DNA from: Lachnospiraceae bacterium
GTDB taxonomy: Bacteria > Bacillota > Clostridia > Lachnospirales > Lachnospiraceae
DNA: 64,000 bases
Assembly: GCA_949383255.1 (NCBI GenBank)
Contig: CASJPF010000006.1
Location: 1-64,000, forward strand
Direction: 5' to 3'
Positions 1 through 8,108 of this stretch are shown here, piece by piece. The stretch's first letter is position 1. Each line of letters starts with the position of its first letter. The notes under the pieces were generated by a model. It was given only the letters and a program-made list of their open reading frames with translations. It was not told the origin of the DNA and searched no databases. The translations under genes were made by a program, and so were the position numbers.

Positions 1-53
1 AGAGCACTCGGCTGTTAACCGAGTTGTTGTAGGTTCGAGCCCTACTCGGGGAG
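1..53 (+). tRNA. tRNA-Asn (GTT), 5' end cut by window edge
   Basis: The anticodon stem and loop (CTGTTAA loop, anticodon GTT), the T arm (29-45) and the 3' acceptor strand (46-52) with discriminator G53 are present. The 5' acceptor and part of the D arm lie outside the window. CCA is not encoded. It is the first visible member of a co-directional tRNA cluster. Confidence 0.93.
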
Positions 54-93
54 TTAAGCGTGGATTAGCCCAGTTTCGCTTAGTTATTATTGG

Positions 94-165
94 GGCTCCA
101 TGGTCAAGCGGTTAAGACATCGCCCTTTCACGGCGGTAACACGGGTTCGATTCCCGTTGGAGTCA
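94..165 (+). tRNA. tRNA-Glu (TTC)
   Basis: A full cloverleaf can be drawn. The acceptor GGCTCCA (94-100) pairs with 158-164, the anticodon loop CTTTCAC gives TTC, the T arm is 141-157 and the discriminator is A165. CCA is not encoded. Confidence 0.96.
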
Positions 166-170
166 TTTGT

Positions 171-244
171 GCCGATATGGCTCAATTGGCAGAGCAGCTA
201 GATTTATAGTCAGCAGGTTATCAGTTCGAATCTGGTTATCGGCT
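171..244 (+). tRNA. Abnormal tRNA, Thr-like body, anticodon arm with one extra base
   Basis: The acceptor (171-177 with 237-243), D arm (180-195) and T arm (220-236) pair perfectly. The anticodon arm (197-214) is 18 nt instead of 17. The best fold is GCT / bulged A200 / GA, a loop TTTATAG and TCAGC, which puts TAT in the anticodon position; an 8-nt loop is the alternative. From memory the body resembles Lachnospiraceae tRNA-Thr(TGT), whose arm would be GCTGA-TTTGTAA-TCAGC, so the differences here would be an inserted A and two loop changes. It may be a degenerate tRNA, a recoding tRNA or an assembly error. The presence of a tRNA gene is secure; its identity is not. Confidence 0.75.
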
Positions 245-261
245 TAATCATTAGAGGTTTT

Positions 262-335
262 GGACCTTTAGCTCAGTTGGTTAGAGCGCCCGGCTCATAA
301 CCGGATGGTCCTGGGTTCGAGTCCCTGAAGGTCCA
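262..335 (+). tRNA. tRNA with CAT anticodon (elongator Met or Ile2)
   Basis: The acceptor GGACCTT (262-268) pairs with 328-334 and the discriminator is A335. The loop CTCATAA gives anticodon CAT. The GGACC acceptor and the CTCATAA loop resemble bacterial tRNA-Ile2, whose C34 is changed to lysidine by TilS to read AUA, but an elongator Met tRNA cannot be excluded by eye. There is a C-A mismatch at the top of the anticodon stem and a T-T mismatch in the T stem (312/326). Confidence 0.9.
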
Positions 336-423
336 GTTTTATTTTTGGTATATTGCAAAGTTTATATAGAGTTTTAATGTGAAAGAACAAAGTTTTCTGG
401 TGGCTTTGCAAAGCAAAGACATT

Positions 424-497
424 GGCCTCGTGGCTCAGTTGGTTAGAGCGCCGCCCTGTCACGGCGGAGGTCGTCGGTTCGAGTCCGATCGGGGTCG
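424..497 (+). tRNA. tRNA-Asp (GTC)
   Basis: The acceptor GGCCTCG (424-430) pairs with 490-496, including two G-U pairs. The anticodon loop CTGTCAC gives GTC, the T arm is 473-489 and the discriminator is G497. An 88-nt spacer separates it from the preceding CAT tRNA. Confidence 0.96.
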
Positions 498-501
498 TTG
501 A

Positions 502-574
502 GGGATCTTAGCTCAGCTGGGAGAGCATCTGCCTTACAAGCAGAGGGTCATAGGTTCGAGCCCTATAGGTCCCA
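502..574 (+). tRNA. tRNA-Val (TAC)
   Basis: The acceptor GGGATCT (502-508) pairs with 567-573. The anticodon loop CTTACAA gives TAC, the T arm is 550-566 and the discriminator is A574. It starts only 4 nt after tRNA-Asp, so the two are surely co-transcribed. Confidence 0.96.
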
Positions 575-586
575 TATATTTATTGT

Positions 587-672
587 GCCGGCGTGGCGGA
601 ACAGGCAGACGCCCGGGACTTAAAATCCCGTGGGTAGAAATACCCGTACCGGTTCGATTCCGGTCGCCGGCA
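587..672 (+). tRNA. tRNA-Leu (TAA)
   Basis: This is a class II tRNA with a long variable arm (about 629-646). The acceptor GCCGGCG (587-593) pairs with 665-671. The loop CTTAAAA gives anticodon TAA, the T arm is 648-664 and the discriminator is A672. Confidence 0.96.
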
Positions 673-695
673 GATATTTTAATTAATAGTTATTT

Positions 696-769
696 GTGCG
701 TTTAGCTCAGCTGGATAGAGCGTTTGGCTACGGACCAAAAGGTCGGGGGTTCGAATCCTCTAACGCACG
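696..769 (+). tRNA. tRNA-Arg (ACG)
   Basis: The acceptor GTGCGTT (696-702) pairs with 762-768 and the discriminator is G769. The loop CTACGGA gives anticodon ACG, normally edited to ICG by TadA to read CGN codons. It is the last tRNA of the cluster and is followed by a terminator. Confidence 0.95.
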
Positions 770-798
770 TGTAAAATGTAACAAATACATTTTATGGA

Positions 799-826
799 AA
801 GAACTGGAGTATTTCAGTTCTTTTTT
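799..826 (+). terminator. Rho-independent terminator of the tRNA cluster
   Basis: AAGAACTG (799-806) and CAGTTCTT (815-822) form an 8-bp stem with an 8-nt loop, followed by a run of Ts. It closes the tRNA operon 30 nt after tRNA-Arg. Confidence 0.85.
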
Positions 827-882
827 GCTTTACTTTTATGAAAACGTCTTGATATAAAAGGTAAGAAAGTTTGCTGATGGAT

Positions 883-910
883 TTGACTTTTTACGGATTT
901 GTGATAAAAT
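883..910 (+). promoter_or_regulatory. Sigma-A-type promoter of the LytM-bactofilin pair
   Basis: TTGACT (883-888) and TAAAAT (905-910) are spaced by 16 nt, about 45 nt before the start codon of the LytM-like gene. This is the only good promoter match between the tRNA terminator and the gene. Confidence 0.6.
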
Positions 911-955
911 TTTAGAAAGTTACTATTCATTATAAGATGCAGAATGGAGATTCTT

Positions 956-1675
956 ATGAAACAGCAAAAACATAAGCGCAAAGAATCCTTTTCGCTTCTT
1001 CTCGTGTCCAATACGGGTAAGGATATTAGGCAGTTTTATATTTCACTTCTTTCAATACGCTTGATTATTGTACTAATGGCGTTGATTTGTGTTACGCTGG
1101 TATGGAATATCTATCGGTCAGGGGCACATCGTAGAAGTGAGTCCGAGTATCGAAAAAAACTGACTGCTCAAGAGCTGCTTATCAAGCAGCTAGAAAATGA
1201 AAAGGAAGCTTTGAGTACAAAAAATGAAATGCTCTCGGTAGAAAACGAAACGTTAAAGCAACTAGGGCCAGTGGAAACTAAAGAAGAGAATAAGACATCA
1301 AAGGATACTTCAATTCCAAGCCAGTATCCTTATACAGGAGTTGGCGCATTAAAGGAACAGTATTCTGAACAACATCCATGTTTTTCAATCAGCACACAGC
1401 TTGAAGACCATATTGTCGCTGCAGGTGATGGGACAATTGCATCAATAGGATCAAACGATACATATCCTCTGATTGTAGTGGTAGAACATGGAAATGGTTA
1501 TATGACGCAGTATCTGTGTACGAAAGAGGCACAGTTACAGGTGGCAGCCGGAGATCAAGTACAGATGAAAGAAACGTTGATTATCGTTGACAAAGAGAAT
1601 ACACAATTGGATTATCAAGTAATTTATGAGGAGCAAGCAATTGATCCACTGCAAGTGTTGGAAGCGAAAGGATAA
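956..1675 (+). CDS. Membrane-anchored degenerate LytM/M23-domain protein (SpoIIQ position)
   Basis: The 239-aa protein has a short basic N-terminus, one transmembrane helix at about 29-50, a charged coiled-coil-like linker at about 60-105 and a C-terminal LytM/M23-like beta domain at about 140-235. The fold signature GDGTIASIG...VVVEHGNGYMTQY is recognisable. The metal-binding residues are not: the usual HLH near the end is replaced (QLDYQVIYE) and the GH after the Tyr strand is missing, so peptidase activity is unlikely. The start at 956 is preferred over an in-frame ATG at 944 because GGAG (946-949) lies 6 nt before it. In several Clostridia this position, upstream of spoIIID and mreB, is held by spoIIQ. 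Here the next gene is a bactofilin 17 nt downstream, so the protein may be a SpoIIQ relative or a bactofilin-partner scaffold. Confidence 0.75.
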   Translation: MKQQKHKRKESFSLLLVSNTGKDIRQFYISLLSIRLIIVLMALICVTLVWNIYRSGAHRRSESEYRKKLTAQELLIKQLENEKEALSTKNEMLSVENETLKQLGPVETKEENKTSKDTSIPSQYPYTGVGALKEQYSEQHPCFSISTQLEDHIVAAGDGTIASIGSNDTYPLIVVVEHGNGYMTQYLCTKEAQLQVAAGDQVQMKETLIIVDKENTQLDYQVIYEEQAIDPLQVLEAKG

Positions 1676-1692
1676 TAAAAGGAGGAGAAAAA

Positions 1693-2091
1693 ATGTTGGG
1701 AAAAGGTAGGAATTCAATAGGGGATAACAGAGAGAAAGTCAGTACCATGATTGGAAAGGATACGACATTTGACGGTGATTTAACTTCGGCGGAGACAATA
1801 CGGATAGATGGTGTGATTAACGGAAATTGTACTTGTGAGAAAACATTGATTCTCAGCGCGGATGGGCAGATTAAAGGAAATATTTCGGCGTACAGTGTTG
1901 TTATTTCAGGAAGAGTGGATGGTGACATTACCGTACAGGGAAAAATGGAACTTTTGTCCACTGGAAAGATTGCAGGAAATATTATAGCAGGTTCCCTTGT
2001 TATTGATGAGGGCGCATGTTTTGATGGCAGGTGTACTATGGCGGCTGCAATTTCAAATAGCATGGGCAGTTTTGACAGTCTAGATTCCTAA
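1693..2091 (+). CDS. Bactofilin family cytoskeletal protein
   Basis: The 132-aa protein has the bactofilin (DUF583) beta-helix repeat pattern from about residue 20 to 115: recurrent hydrophobic strands with glycines, such as IRIDGVINGNC, GQIKGNI, GRVDGDI and GKIAGNI. Bactofilins polymerise without nucleotide and localise cell-wall enzymes. A strong site (AAAGGAGGAG, 1678-1687) precedes the ATG. Bactofilin genes often neighbour M23 peptidase genes; here the neighbour is an M23-like protein that has lost its metal ligands. Confidence 0.9.
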   Translation: MLGKGRNSIGDNREKVSTMIGKDTTFDGDLTSAETIRIDGVINGNCTCEKTLILSADGQIKGNISAYSVVISGRVDGDITVQGKMELLSTGKIAGNIIAGSLVIDEGACFDGRCTMAAAISNSMGSFDSLDS

Positions 2092-2680
2092 CTGAGTCGA
2101 GTAGAAAAAAGCACATAAAATCCAATCAAGGTATATAAACATAGGGATTTGTAGAAAAATAGTTGATATGATTTGGCTTATTTATTTTTTCGACTGTCTT
2201 GCTGTGGTTCATTATGGCTGTGTTTTTACGCATTAATTTAACAGTTTATTCTCGAGGAAATATCTTGCACAATGTGTATTAATTGTTTTTCTACAGTTTT
2301 TAAGTGAATAGGTGCCCGATGCAAAAGCCAATCGAAAAATGTTCTCCGTGCTATTAGAATTATTTTTAGACAATTCAATAAATTTACATAATATTTTGAA
2401 AATAACTAAAGTATTGCGACAAATAGGTCGATATAGTTACTGTAAACCACTTTAATGGCATTTTTTAAGGTTCCAAAAGTTTTTATTGTAAAAAAAGTAT
2501 GAAAACCCTTTGAAAAATGGTTAATTTAGGTTATAATGGCTTAGTTACAGTATCTCTTCATAGATATATCTGGAATGGGAATACTAAATTATCAGTGGAT
2601 TATGCTGAAGGAGCTAATGATAAATAACTTAAATTTTCTGTTTTAACAAATTTGAAATAAAAAGAAAGGGGCATACAGCC
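2092..2680 (+). other. 589-nt intergenic region without a gene; contains the mreB promoter
   Basis: No ORF with a ribosome binding site and no convincing U-tract terminator is visible. The region is A+T rich. spoIIID, which lies directly upstream of mbl/mreB in Bacillus subtilis and in several Clostridia, is absent. The only clear element is the promoter at 2510-2537, which leaves a leader of about 135 nt before mreB. I see no riboswitch I recognise in that leader. Confidence 0.7.
2510..2537 (+). promoter_or_regulatory. Sigma-A-type promoter of mreB and flagellar rod genes
   Basis: TTGAAA (2510-2515) and a perfect TATAAT (2532-2537) are separated by 16 nt. The predicted transcript has a long leader (about 135 nt) before the mreB start at 2681. 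Confidence 0.8.
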
Positions 2681-3673
2681 ATGCAATACACAGATATTGG
2701 AATCGACCTTGGAACTGCAAGCATATTAGTTTATATCAGAGGGAAGGGCGTAGTGTTGAAAGAGCCTTCCGTTGTTGCTTTTGACAGGGATACGCAGAAG
2801 ATAAAAGCCATTGGAGAAGATGCGCGGTTGATGCTTGGCAGAACGCCGGGAAATATTGTGGCAGTCAGGCCACTTAGGCAAGGCGTAATCTCTGACTATA
2901 AGGTGACAGAGCAAATGATGAAGCATTTTATTCAGAAAGCATTGGGTAGGAAGACGTTTCGCAAGCCGATTATTGCCGTCTGTGTGCCGAGTGGTGTCAC
3001 TGAAGTAGAGAAGAAAGCAGTGCAAGATGCGACATTTCAAGCGGGTGCAAGAGATGTCAAGATAATCGAGGAGCCAATCGCAGCAGCGATTGGTGCTGGT
3101 ATTGATATCTCAAAGCCATGTGGAAATATGATTGTAGATATTGGAGGAGGAACTTCAGATATTGCAGTTATTTCATTGGGGGGGACAGTAGTTAGTGCAT
3201 CTATTAAGGTGGCAGGTGATGATTTTGACGAGGCGCTCGTCAGATATATGAGAAAAAAACACAATCTTTTGATTGGTGAGAGAACAGCAGAAGATATTAA
3301 AATTAAAATTGGTTCAGCATTTAAAAGAGCAGAAGTAGATTATATGGATGTGCGAGGACGCAATCTTGTCACAGGTTTGCCAAAGACAATTCGGGTTTCC
3401 TCGGAGGAAACTGAGGAGGCGTTGCGTGAGACGACAGCACAAATTATTGATACAATCCACAGTGTGTTGGAGAAAACTCCGCCAGAGTTAGCGGCTGATA
3501 TTGCTGACAGGGGAATTGTTCTTACCGGTGGTGGCAGCTTACTTTGCGGTTTGGAAGATCTAATAGAATCCAGAACGGGTATTAATACGATGACAGCGGA
3601 AGACCCTATGACCGCGGTTGCGATTGGCACAGGAAAATATGTGGAATTTCTTGCGGGAAATCGAGAGGAGTAA
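2681..3673 (+). CDS. mreB: Rod-shape-determining actin MreB/Mbl
   Basis: The 330-aa protein is the usual MreB/Mbl length. The phosphate-1 motif DLGTASILVY is near residue 9, the phosphate-2 motif DIGGGTSDIAV is near 157, and the adenosine motif LTGGGSLL is near 285. MreB filaments lie under the membrane and steer lateral wall synthesis. The ATG at 2681 follows GAAAGGGG. The order MreB/Mbl followed by two FlgG-like genes matches mbl-flhO-flhP of Bacillus subtilis, so this may be the Mbl paralogue rather than the main MreB. Confidence 0.95.
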   Translation: MQYTDIGIDLGTASILVYIRGKGVVLKEPSVVAFDRDTQKIKAIGEDARLMLGRTPGNIVAVRPLRQGVISDYKVTEQMMKHFIQKALGRKTFRKPIIAVCVPSGVTEVEKKAVQDATFQAGARDVKIIEEPIAAAIGAGIDISKPCGNMIVDIGGGTSDIAVISLGGTVVSASIKVAGDDFDEALVRYMRKKHNLLIGERTAEDIKIKIGSAFKRAEVDYMDVRGRNLVTGLPKTIRVSSEETEEALRETTAQIIDTIHSVLEKTPPELAADIADRGIVLTGGGSLLCGLEDLIESRTGINTMTAEDPMTAVAIGTGKYVEFLAGNREE

Positions 3674-3726
3674 CCGATTACAAAATGCTTCTTAAAAATG
3701 CGGGAGTGATGAATTAGGAGGAGCTT

Positions 3727-4503
3727 ATGCTTAGAGGTCTATATACAGCGTACACTGGCATGCGAAACGAGCAGTATAGAATGGATATTATGTCAAACAA
3801 TCTGGCAAATGCAGATACGACCGGCTTTAAGAAGGAAGGTTCTACTAGTCAGGCATATGCGGAAGTGATGGCAGTGAAGATTAAGGATGTATCAGAGAAT
3901 CCAAATACCCCGAAACGACTTGGAAAAATGAGTCTTGGTGTAAAGATTGGGGAAACTTACACGGATTTCTCACAGGGTTCTTTGAGAGATACTGGAAATA
4001 CGTATGATATTGCGATTGGCGGCAGTGGATTTTTCAATATTGAATTTACGAATAAAGCAGGTGAGACCTCTACAAAATATACGAGAGATGGAGGATTTAC
4101 AATTACGAAGGACGGGTATCTGGTGACAAAAGATGGCGACTATGTTCTTGGTGAGAATGGCAGAATTCAGCTCTCAACAACAGCAGGCACAACAGTGTTT
4201 GACCGTTCTGGTAATATTTTTCAGGATGACAGACTTGTGGCGAGCCTAAAGATAACAGATTTTGAAGATACCAATTATTTGACCCACTATGGGGAGACGA
4301 TGTGGGATGCCAAGGAAGGTGCAGTGGAGCAGGAGGCGGAAGACGCTCAAATTTATCAGGGATATCTGGAAATGTCAAATGCATCTGTTGTCAAAGAAAT
4401 GGTAAACATGATAACGATTTCTAGGCAGTATGAGTCAAACCAGAAGATGTTGACAACCTTTGACGAGTCATTAGAAAAATCAATGACATTAAGCAAAGTA
4501 TAA
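3727..4503 (+). CDS. flgF: Flagellar basal-body rod protein, FlgF/FlhO type
   Basis: The 258-aa protein has the N-terminal rod signature (MLRGLYTAYTGM... then SNNLANADTTGFKKEG, residues 1-40) and the C-terminal helical signature ending EMVNMITISRQYESNQKMLTTFD. These terminal coiled coils pack together in the flagellar rod. The middle carries the FlgE/F/G core with the IGGSGFFNIE motif. TAGGAGGAG precedes the ATG. It is followed 35 nt later by a paralogue, as flhO-flhP follow mbl in Bacillus subtilis. Confidence 0.9.
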   Translation: MLRGLYTAYTGMRNEQYRMDIMSNNLANADTTGFKKEGSTSQAYAEVMAVKIKDVSENPNTPKRLGKMSLGVKIGETYTDFSQGSLRDTGNTYDIAIGGSGFFNIEFTNKAGETSTKYTRDGGFTITKDGYLVTKDGDYVLGENGRIQLSTTAGTTVFDRSGNIFQDDRLVASLKITDFEDTNYLTHYGETMWDAKEGAVEQEAEDAQIYQGYLEMSNASVVKEMVNMITISRQYESNQKMLTTFDESLEKSMTLSKV

Positions 4504-4538
4504 CAGGAAGTATATAAGGTAACAGGAGGGGAAGAATT

Positions 4539-5360
4539 ATGGTACGATCACTATGGACAGGCGCAACGGGTATGATCGCGCAGCAGTTAAATGTGGATAA
4601 TATTTCTAATAATCTGGCGAATGTGAATACAACAGGGTATAAATCAGAGGTGATGGAGTTTAAGTCACTGTTATATCAAACGATACAGACAAAAACCACA
4701 ACAGCAAATGGTGCACATAAACCGATTGGTGCTGAGGTAGGATTGGGTGTTAGAAATTCTGCCATCACATCGATTTTTACAGATGGAAGTCTTCTTGAAA
4801 CACCTGGTCCAGCGAATTTTGCATTAAATGGGCGTGGCTTTTTTGGAATAAGAGGCGCAGATGGAAATACATATTATACAAGAAACGGAAATTTTGTCTT
4901 TGCGGTTGGCAGCGAGGGGATAACACTGGAGACGACAGATGGTCTTCCTGTATTAAACTCGGAAGGTGATCCAATTATATTGGAAGATGATGATATTGTG
5001 ACAAGTAAAATTACAGTTAGCCAGAAGGATGGTATGCTGTATTACCCAGATGAAAAAGGAATACCGCAGAGCTTAGATATTCAGATTGGCTTATGGCAGT
5101 TTAACAATCCAGCAGGACTGAGTAAAGAAGGTGACAGTTTATTTTCTGTTACCGAGGCGAGTGGTGAGGCTATGAATGAGGCGGAGAATGACAATTTGCC
5201 TAAGACGAAAATGATTCAGGGATATCTGGAAGGTTCCAATGTGCAGATAGCAGACGAGATGGTAAATTTAATTGTGGCACAGAGGGCTTACGAGATGAAC
5301 TCCAAGGTAATCACAACTTCAGATGAGATGCTTCAACAGGCAAATCAGTTAAAGAGATAA
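4539..5360 (+). CDS. flgG: Flagellar distal rod protein, FlgG/FlhP type
   Basis: The 273-aa paralogue of the preceding gene has an N-terminal MVRSLWTGATGM and DNISNNLANVNTTGYKSE, and a C-terminal LEGSNVQIADEMVNLIVAQRAYEMNSKVITTSDEML, which is the FlgG form of the signature. It would form the distal rod of the basal body outside the membrane. The start follows a strong AGGAGGGG site. It sits between the first rod gene and the rod-binding protein gene, all likely in one transcript from 2510. Confidence 0.92.
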   Translation: MVRSLWTGATGMIAQQLNVDNISNNLANVNTTGYKSEVMEFKSLLYQTIQTKTTTANGAHKPIGAEVGLGVRNSAITSIFTDGSLLETPGPANFALNGRGFFGIRGADGNTYYTRNGNFVFAVGSEGITLETTDGLPVLNSEGDPIILEDDDIVTSKITVSQKDGMLYYPDEKGIPQSLDIQIGLWQFNNPAGLSKEGDSLFSVTEASGEAMNEAENDNLPKTKMIQGYLEGSNVQIADEMVNLIVAQRAYEMNSKVITTSDEMLQQANQLKR

Positions 5361-5381
5361 TGACAGGAGGAGTTAAGTGAT

Positions 5382-5771
5382 ATGGATATTGGTGGAGTAG
5401 GTTCTGTATATGCGGATTATATGACAAGCCAGGCTTCCAGCAAAAGGACAGAGACGCTGCAAAATAAGCTGGAGAATAGCAGTACAGCTGCAGATGATGC
5501 AGAACTGAAAGAGGCATGCAAGGAGTTTGAGGCTTACTTTGTGGAACAGGTATTTGACGCAATGTTAAAGACAACAAAAACATTTTCTGATGAAGATGAG
5601 AATGGATACGCGTCGAAAATGGTAGATTATTTTAAGGATTTTGCGGTTCAAGAGTTATGTGATAAAGTGACAGAGGGGCAGGGACTTGGATTGGCAAATA
5701 CCCTTTACGAGCAGATGAAGCGCAACTACGGCATTGGTGTGGCACGGCCGGAGGAGCTTTCGGAGGAATAA
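5382..5771 (+). CDS. Rod-binding protein, FlgJ N-terminal type
   Basis: The 129-aa protein carries only the rod-binding domain of FlgJ: the signature CKEFEAYFVEQVFDAMLKTTK at about 47-67 and a C-terminal half with YASKMVDYFKDFAVQELCDKV and GLGLANTLYEQMKR. The muramidase domain of proteobacterial FlgJ is absent, as is usual in Firmicutes. It probably caps or scaffolds rod growth. GGAGGAG lies upstream of the ATG, and a hairpin follows the stop codon. Confidence 0.85.
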   Translation: MDIGGVGSVYADYMTSQASSKRTETLQNKLENSSTAADDAELKEACKEFEAYFVEQVFDAMLKTTKTFSDEDENGYASKMVDYFKDFAVQELCDKVTEGQGLGLANTLYEQMKRNYGIGVARPEELSEE

Positions 5772-5774
5772 AAG

Positions 5775-5812
5775 ACAGCCGACCTTGTTTGATAGAAACG
5801 GGTCGGCTGTTT
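5775..5812 (+). terminator. Hairpin after the flagellar rod genes
   Basis: ACAGCCGACC (5775-5784) pairs perfectly with GGTCGGCTGT (5801-5810), giving a 10-bp stem with a 16-nt loop. The T run after it is short (TTTCCTG), so termination may be partial. It lies between the rod operon and recD2. Confidence 0.6.
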
Positions 5813-5837
5813 CCTGTTAGGGATAAGGAGGCGCAGC

Positions 5838-8108
5838 TTGGAGAAACTAAAAGGCTTTGTAGAACATATTATCTATAGGAATCCTGACAATGGTTACGCG
5901 GTAATCAGTCTTATGGTTGAGGAGTTAGAAATTACTTGTACTGGTTTTTTTGCAAATTTGGATGAAGGAGAGTGTATTGAGGCAGAGGGCGCCTATGTGG
6001 AACATGCGGTGTATGGAACACAGTTTAAGGTGGAGCGTTATCAGATGACTGCGCCTGAGGATAAAATTGCTATAGAACGCTATCTTGGTTCAGGGGCAGT
6101 TAAAGGAATTGGAGCAGCACTTGCCGCCCGCATTGTAAAGCGTTTTGGCGATGACACATTCCGCATTATTGAGGAGGAACCGCATCGGCTTGCAGAGATT
6201 AAAGGAATTAGTGAGCGAAAGGCACAAGAAATTGCAGAACAGATTGAAGAGAAAAAAGACGCGCGGGAAGCAATGCTATTTCTACAGAAGTATGGTATCT
6301 CAAATACGCTGGCGCTAAAGATTTATAAACAGTATGGAATGGGAATCTATAAAGTGATGCAGGAGAATCCTTATAAGCTTGCGGAGGATGTGTCTGGAAT
6401 TGGATTTCGCATTGCGGATGAGATTGCTGGACGTGTTGGGATTCATACAGATTCAGATTTTCGGATTCGGAGTGGGATATTGTATACACTGTTGCAGGCG
6501 GGGGCAGAAGGGCATGTGTTTTTGCCAGAGGAGGAGCTTTTAGATAAGGCTGCTGGAATGCTTGGCTTAAAGCCAGAACAGATTGCACCACAAATTATGA
6601 ATCTTGCGATTGACAAGAAACTTGTGATTAAGGAGAAAGAGCTTTCAGCAGACCAAAAATTAACCTGTGTCTATAGTTTGAGTTTCTACTACGCAGAGCT
6701 GAATTGTGCCAGAATGCTGTTTGAGCTTCGACAGGCTTTTGACGGTACAGAACGTTTTACAAAAGAGGAGAAAAAACGTCTTAGAGAACAGATTGAGCAG
6801 ATGGAACAAAGTTGTCGTTTGAAATTGGATGAGCTTCAAAGAAGAGCTGTTATGGAGGCTGTCCAAAATGGTATCTTTATTTTGTCAGGAGGTCCGGGAA
6901 CTGGAAAGACAACGACAATCAATATGATTATTCGCTATTTTGAGCAGGAAGGTATGGATATTTTTTTGGCGGCGCCGACTGGGAGAGCAGCAAAACGTAT
7001 GACAGAGGCAACTGGATTTGAGGCTAAGACAATCCATCGGCTTTTGGAGTTAAATGGAGATGTGTCAGATGACAAAAGGGCTTCTGCGGCGCATTTTGAA
7101 AAAAATGAATTGAATCCTCTCGAAGCAGATGTCATTATTATTGACGAGATGTCAATGGTGGATATTCACTTATTTCAATCGCTGTTAAAGGCAATTGCAC
7201 CAGGGACAAGACTGGTGATGGTCGGTGACAGAAATCAGCTTCCTTCTGTTGGACCTGGACAGGTTTTGAAAGACTTGATGGAGAGTGGTTGTATTGCAAC
7301 GGTGGTACTGTCAAAGATTTTTCGTCAAGCAGGAGAGAGTGATATTGTAGTGAATGCACATAATATTAATGAAGGGAAACAGATTAAACTGGATAATAAG
7401 AGCAGGGATTTTTTCTTTTTGGAGCGGGATAATGTCAATGTAATCTATAAACATATGATTCAGCTTATTATGGAAAAACTTCCAAAATATGTGAAAGCGG
7501 GCATGTATGATATACAGGTACTTACACCTATGCGCAAGGGGGCACTTGGTGTCGAGACTTTAAACGGAATTTTACAACAATATTTGAATCCGCCATCTTC
7601 TGAGAAATTGGAATTGACACATGGCGAAGGCATTTTTCGTCTGGGTGATAAGGTGATGCAGATTAAAAACAATTATCAATTGACATGGGAAATTGTGAGT
7701 AAATATGGGATTGCGATTGACAGCGGTCAGGGCGTATTTAATGGTGATGTGGGTATCATAAAGGAAATTAACGTGACGACAAAGACTGTGGTGGTGGAGT
7801 ATGATGACTTGCGCAGAGTTACGTATCCTGCATCTGGGTTGGACGAGATTGAACTTGCCTATGCAGTTACAATACACAAGTCACAGGGCAGCGAGTATCC
7901 GGCGGTAATCATTCCACTTTTGACTGGTCCTAAAATGTTATTAAATAGAAATTTGTTATATACAGGTGTAACAAGGGCAAAAAGTTGTGTTACTATACTA
8001 GGTAGCAGAACGGCAATCGAACAGATGATTGCAAATGAAAATGATTTAAAACGATACACAGGATTGAAAGAGAGAATATGCGAAATAATGAATCAGAATT
8101 TACCATAA
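5838..8108 (+). CDS. recD2: ATP-dependent 5'-3' DNA helicase RecD2 (YrrC type)
   Basis: The 756-aa protein has an N-terminal OB-like region, helix-hairpin-helix motifs (GAVKGIGAALAARIV near 90, AEIKGISERKA near 120) and a superfamily 1B helicase core. Walker A GGPGTGKTT is near 351, the DEMSMVD motif near 435, VGDRNQLPSVGPG near 463, and the C-terminal AVTIHKSQGSE and LYTGVTRAK motifs lie near 675 and 708. This is the RecBC-independent RecD2 form, which acts in repair and replication-fork processing. The start is a TTG at 5838, fixed by AAGGAGG (5826-5832). Its 3' end overlaps comF by 31 nt. Confidence 0.95.
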   Translation: MEKLKGFVEHIIYRNPDNGYAVISLMVEELEITCTGFFANLDEGECIEAEGAYVEHAVYGTQFKVERYQMTAPEDKIAIERYLGSGAVKGIGAALAARIVKRFGDDTFRIIEEEPHRLAEIKGISERKAQEIAEQIEEKKDAREAMLFLQKYGISNTLALKIYKQYGMGIYKVMQENPYKLAEDVSGIGFRIADEIAGRVGIHTDSDFRIRSGILYTLLQAGAEGHVFLPEEELLDKAAGMLGLKPEQIAPQIMNLAIDKKLVIKEKELSADQKLTCVYSLSFYYAELNCARMLFELRQAFDGTERFTKEEKKRLREQIEQMEQSCRLKLDELQRRAVMEAVQNGIFILSGGPGTGKTTTINMIIRYFEQEGMDIFLAAPTGRAAKRMTEATGFEAKTIHRLLELNGDVSDDKRASAAHFEKNELNPLEADVIIIDEMSMVDIHLFQSLLKAIAPGTRLVMVGDRNQLPSVGPGQVLKDLMESGCIATVVLSKIFRQAGESDIVVNAHNINEGKQIKLDNKSRDFFFLERDNVNVIYKHMIQLIMEKLPKYVKAGMYDIQVLTPMRKGALGVETLNGILQQYLNPPSSEKLELTHGEGIFRLGDKVMQIKNNYQLTWEIVSKYGIAIDSGQGVFNGDVGIIKEINVTTKTVVVEYDDLRRVTYPASGLDEIELAYAVTIHKSQGSEYPAVIIPLLTGPKMLLNRNLLYTGVTRAKSCVTILGSRTAIEQMIANENDLKRYTGLKERICEIMNQNLP

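Noticed and set aside
336-423. Possible promoter or small RNA in the gap between the CAT tRNA and tRNA-Asp
   Set aside because: TTGCAA near 353 has only a poor -10 match (TAATGT), and the short GCTTTGCAAAGC palindrome has no supporting context.
1581-2063. 160-aa minus-strand ORF opposite the bactofilin gene
   Set aside because: It has no ribosome binding site and no recognisable protein features. The repeat-rich bactofilin frame on the + strand explains the open antisense frame.
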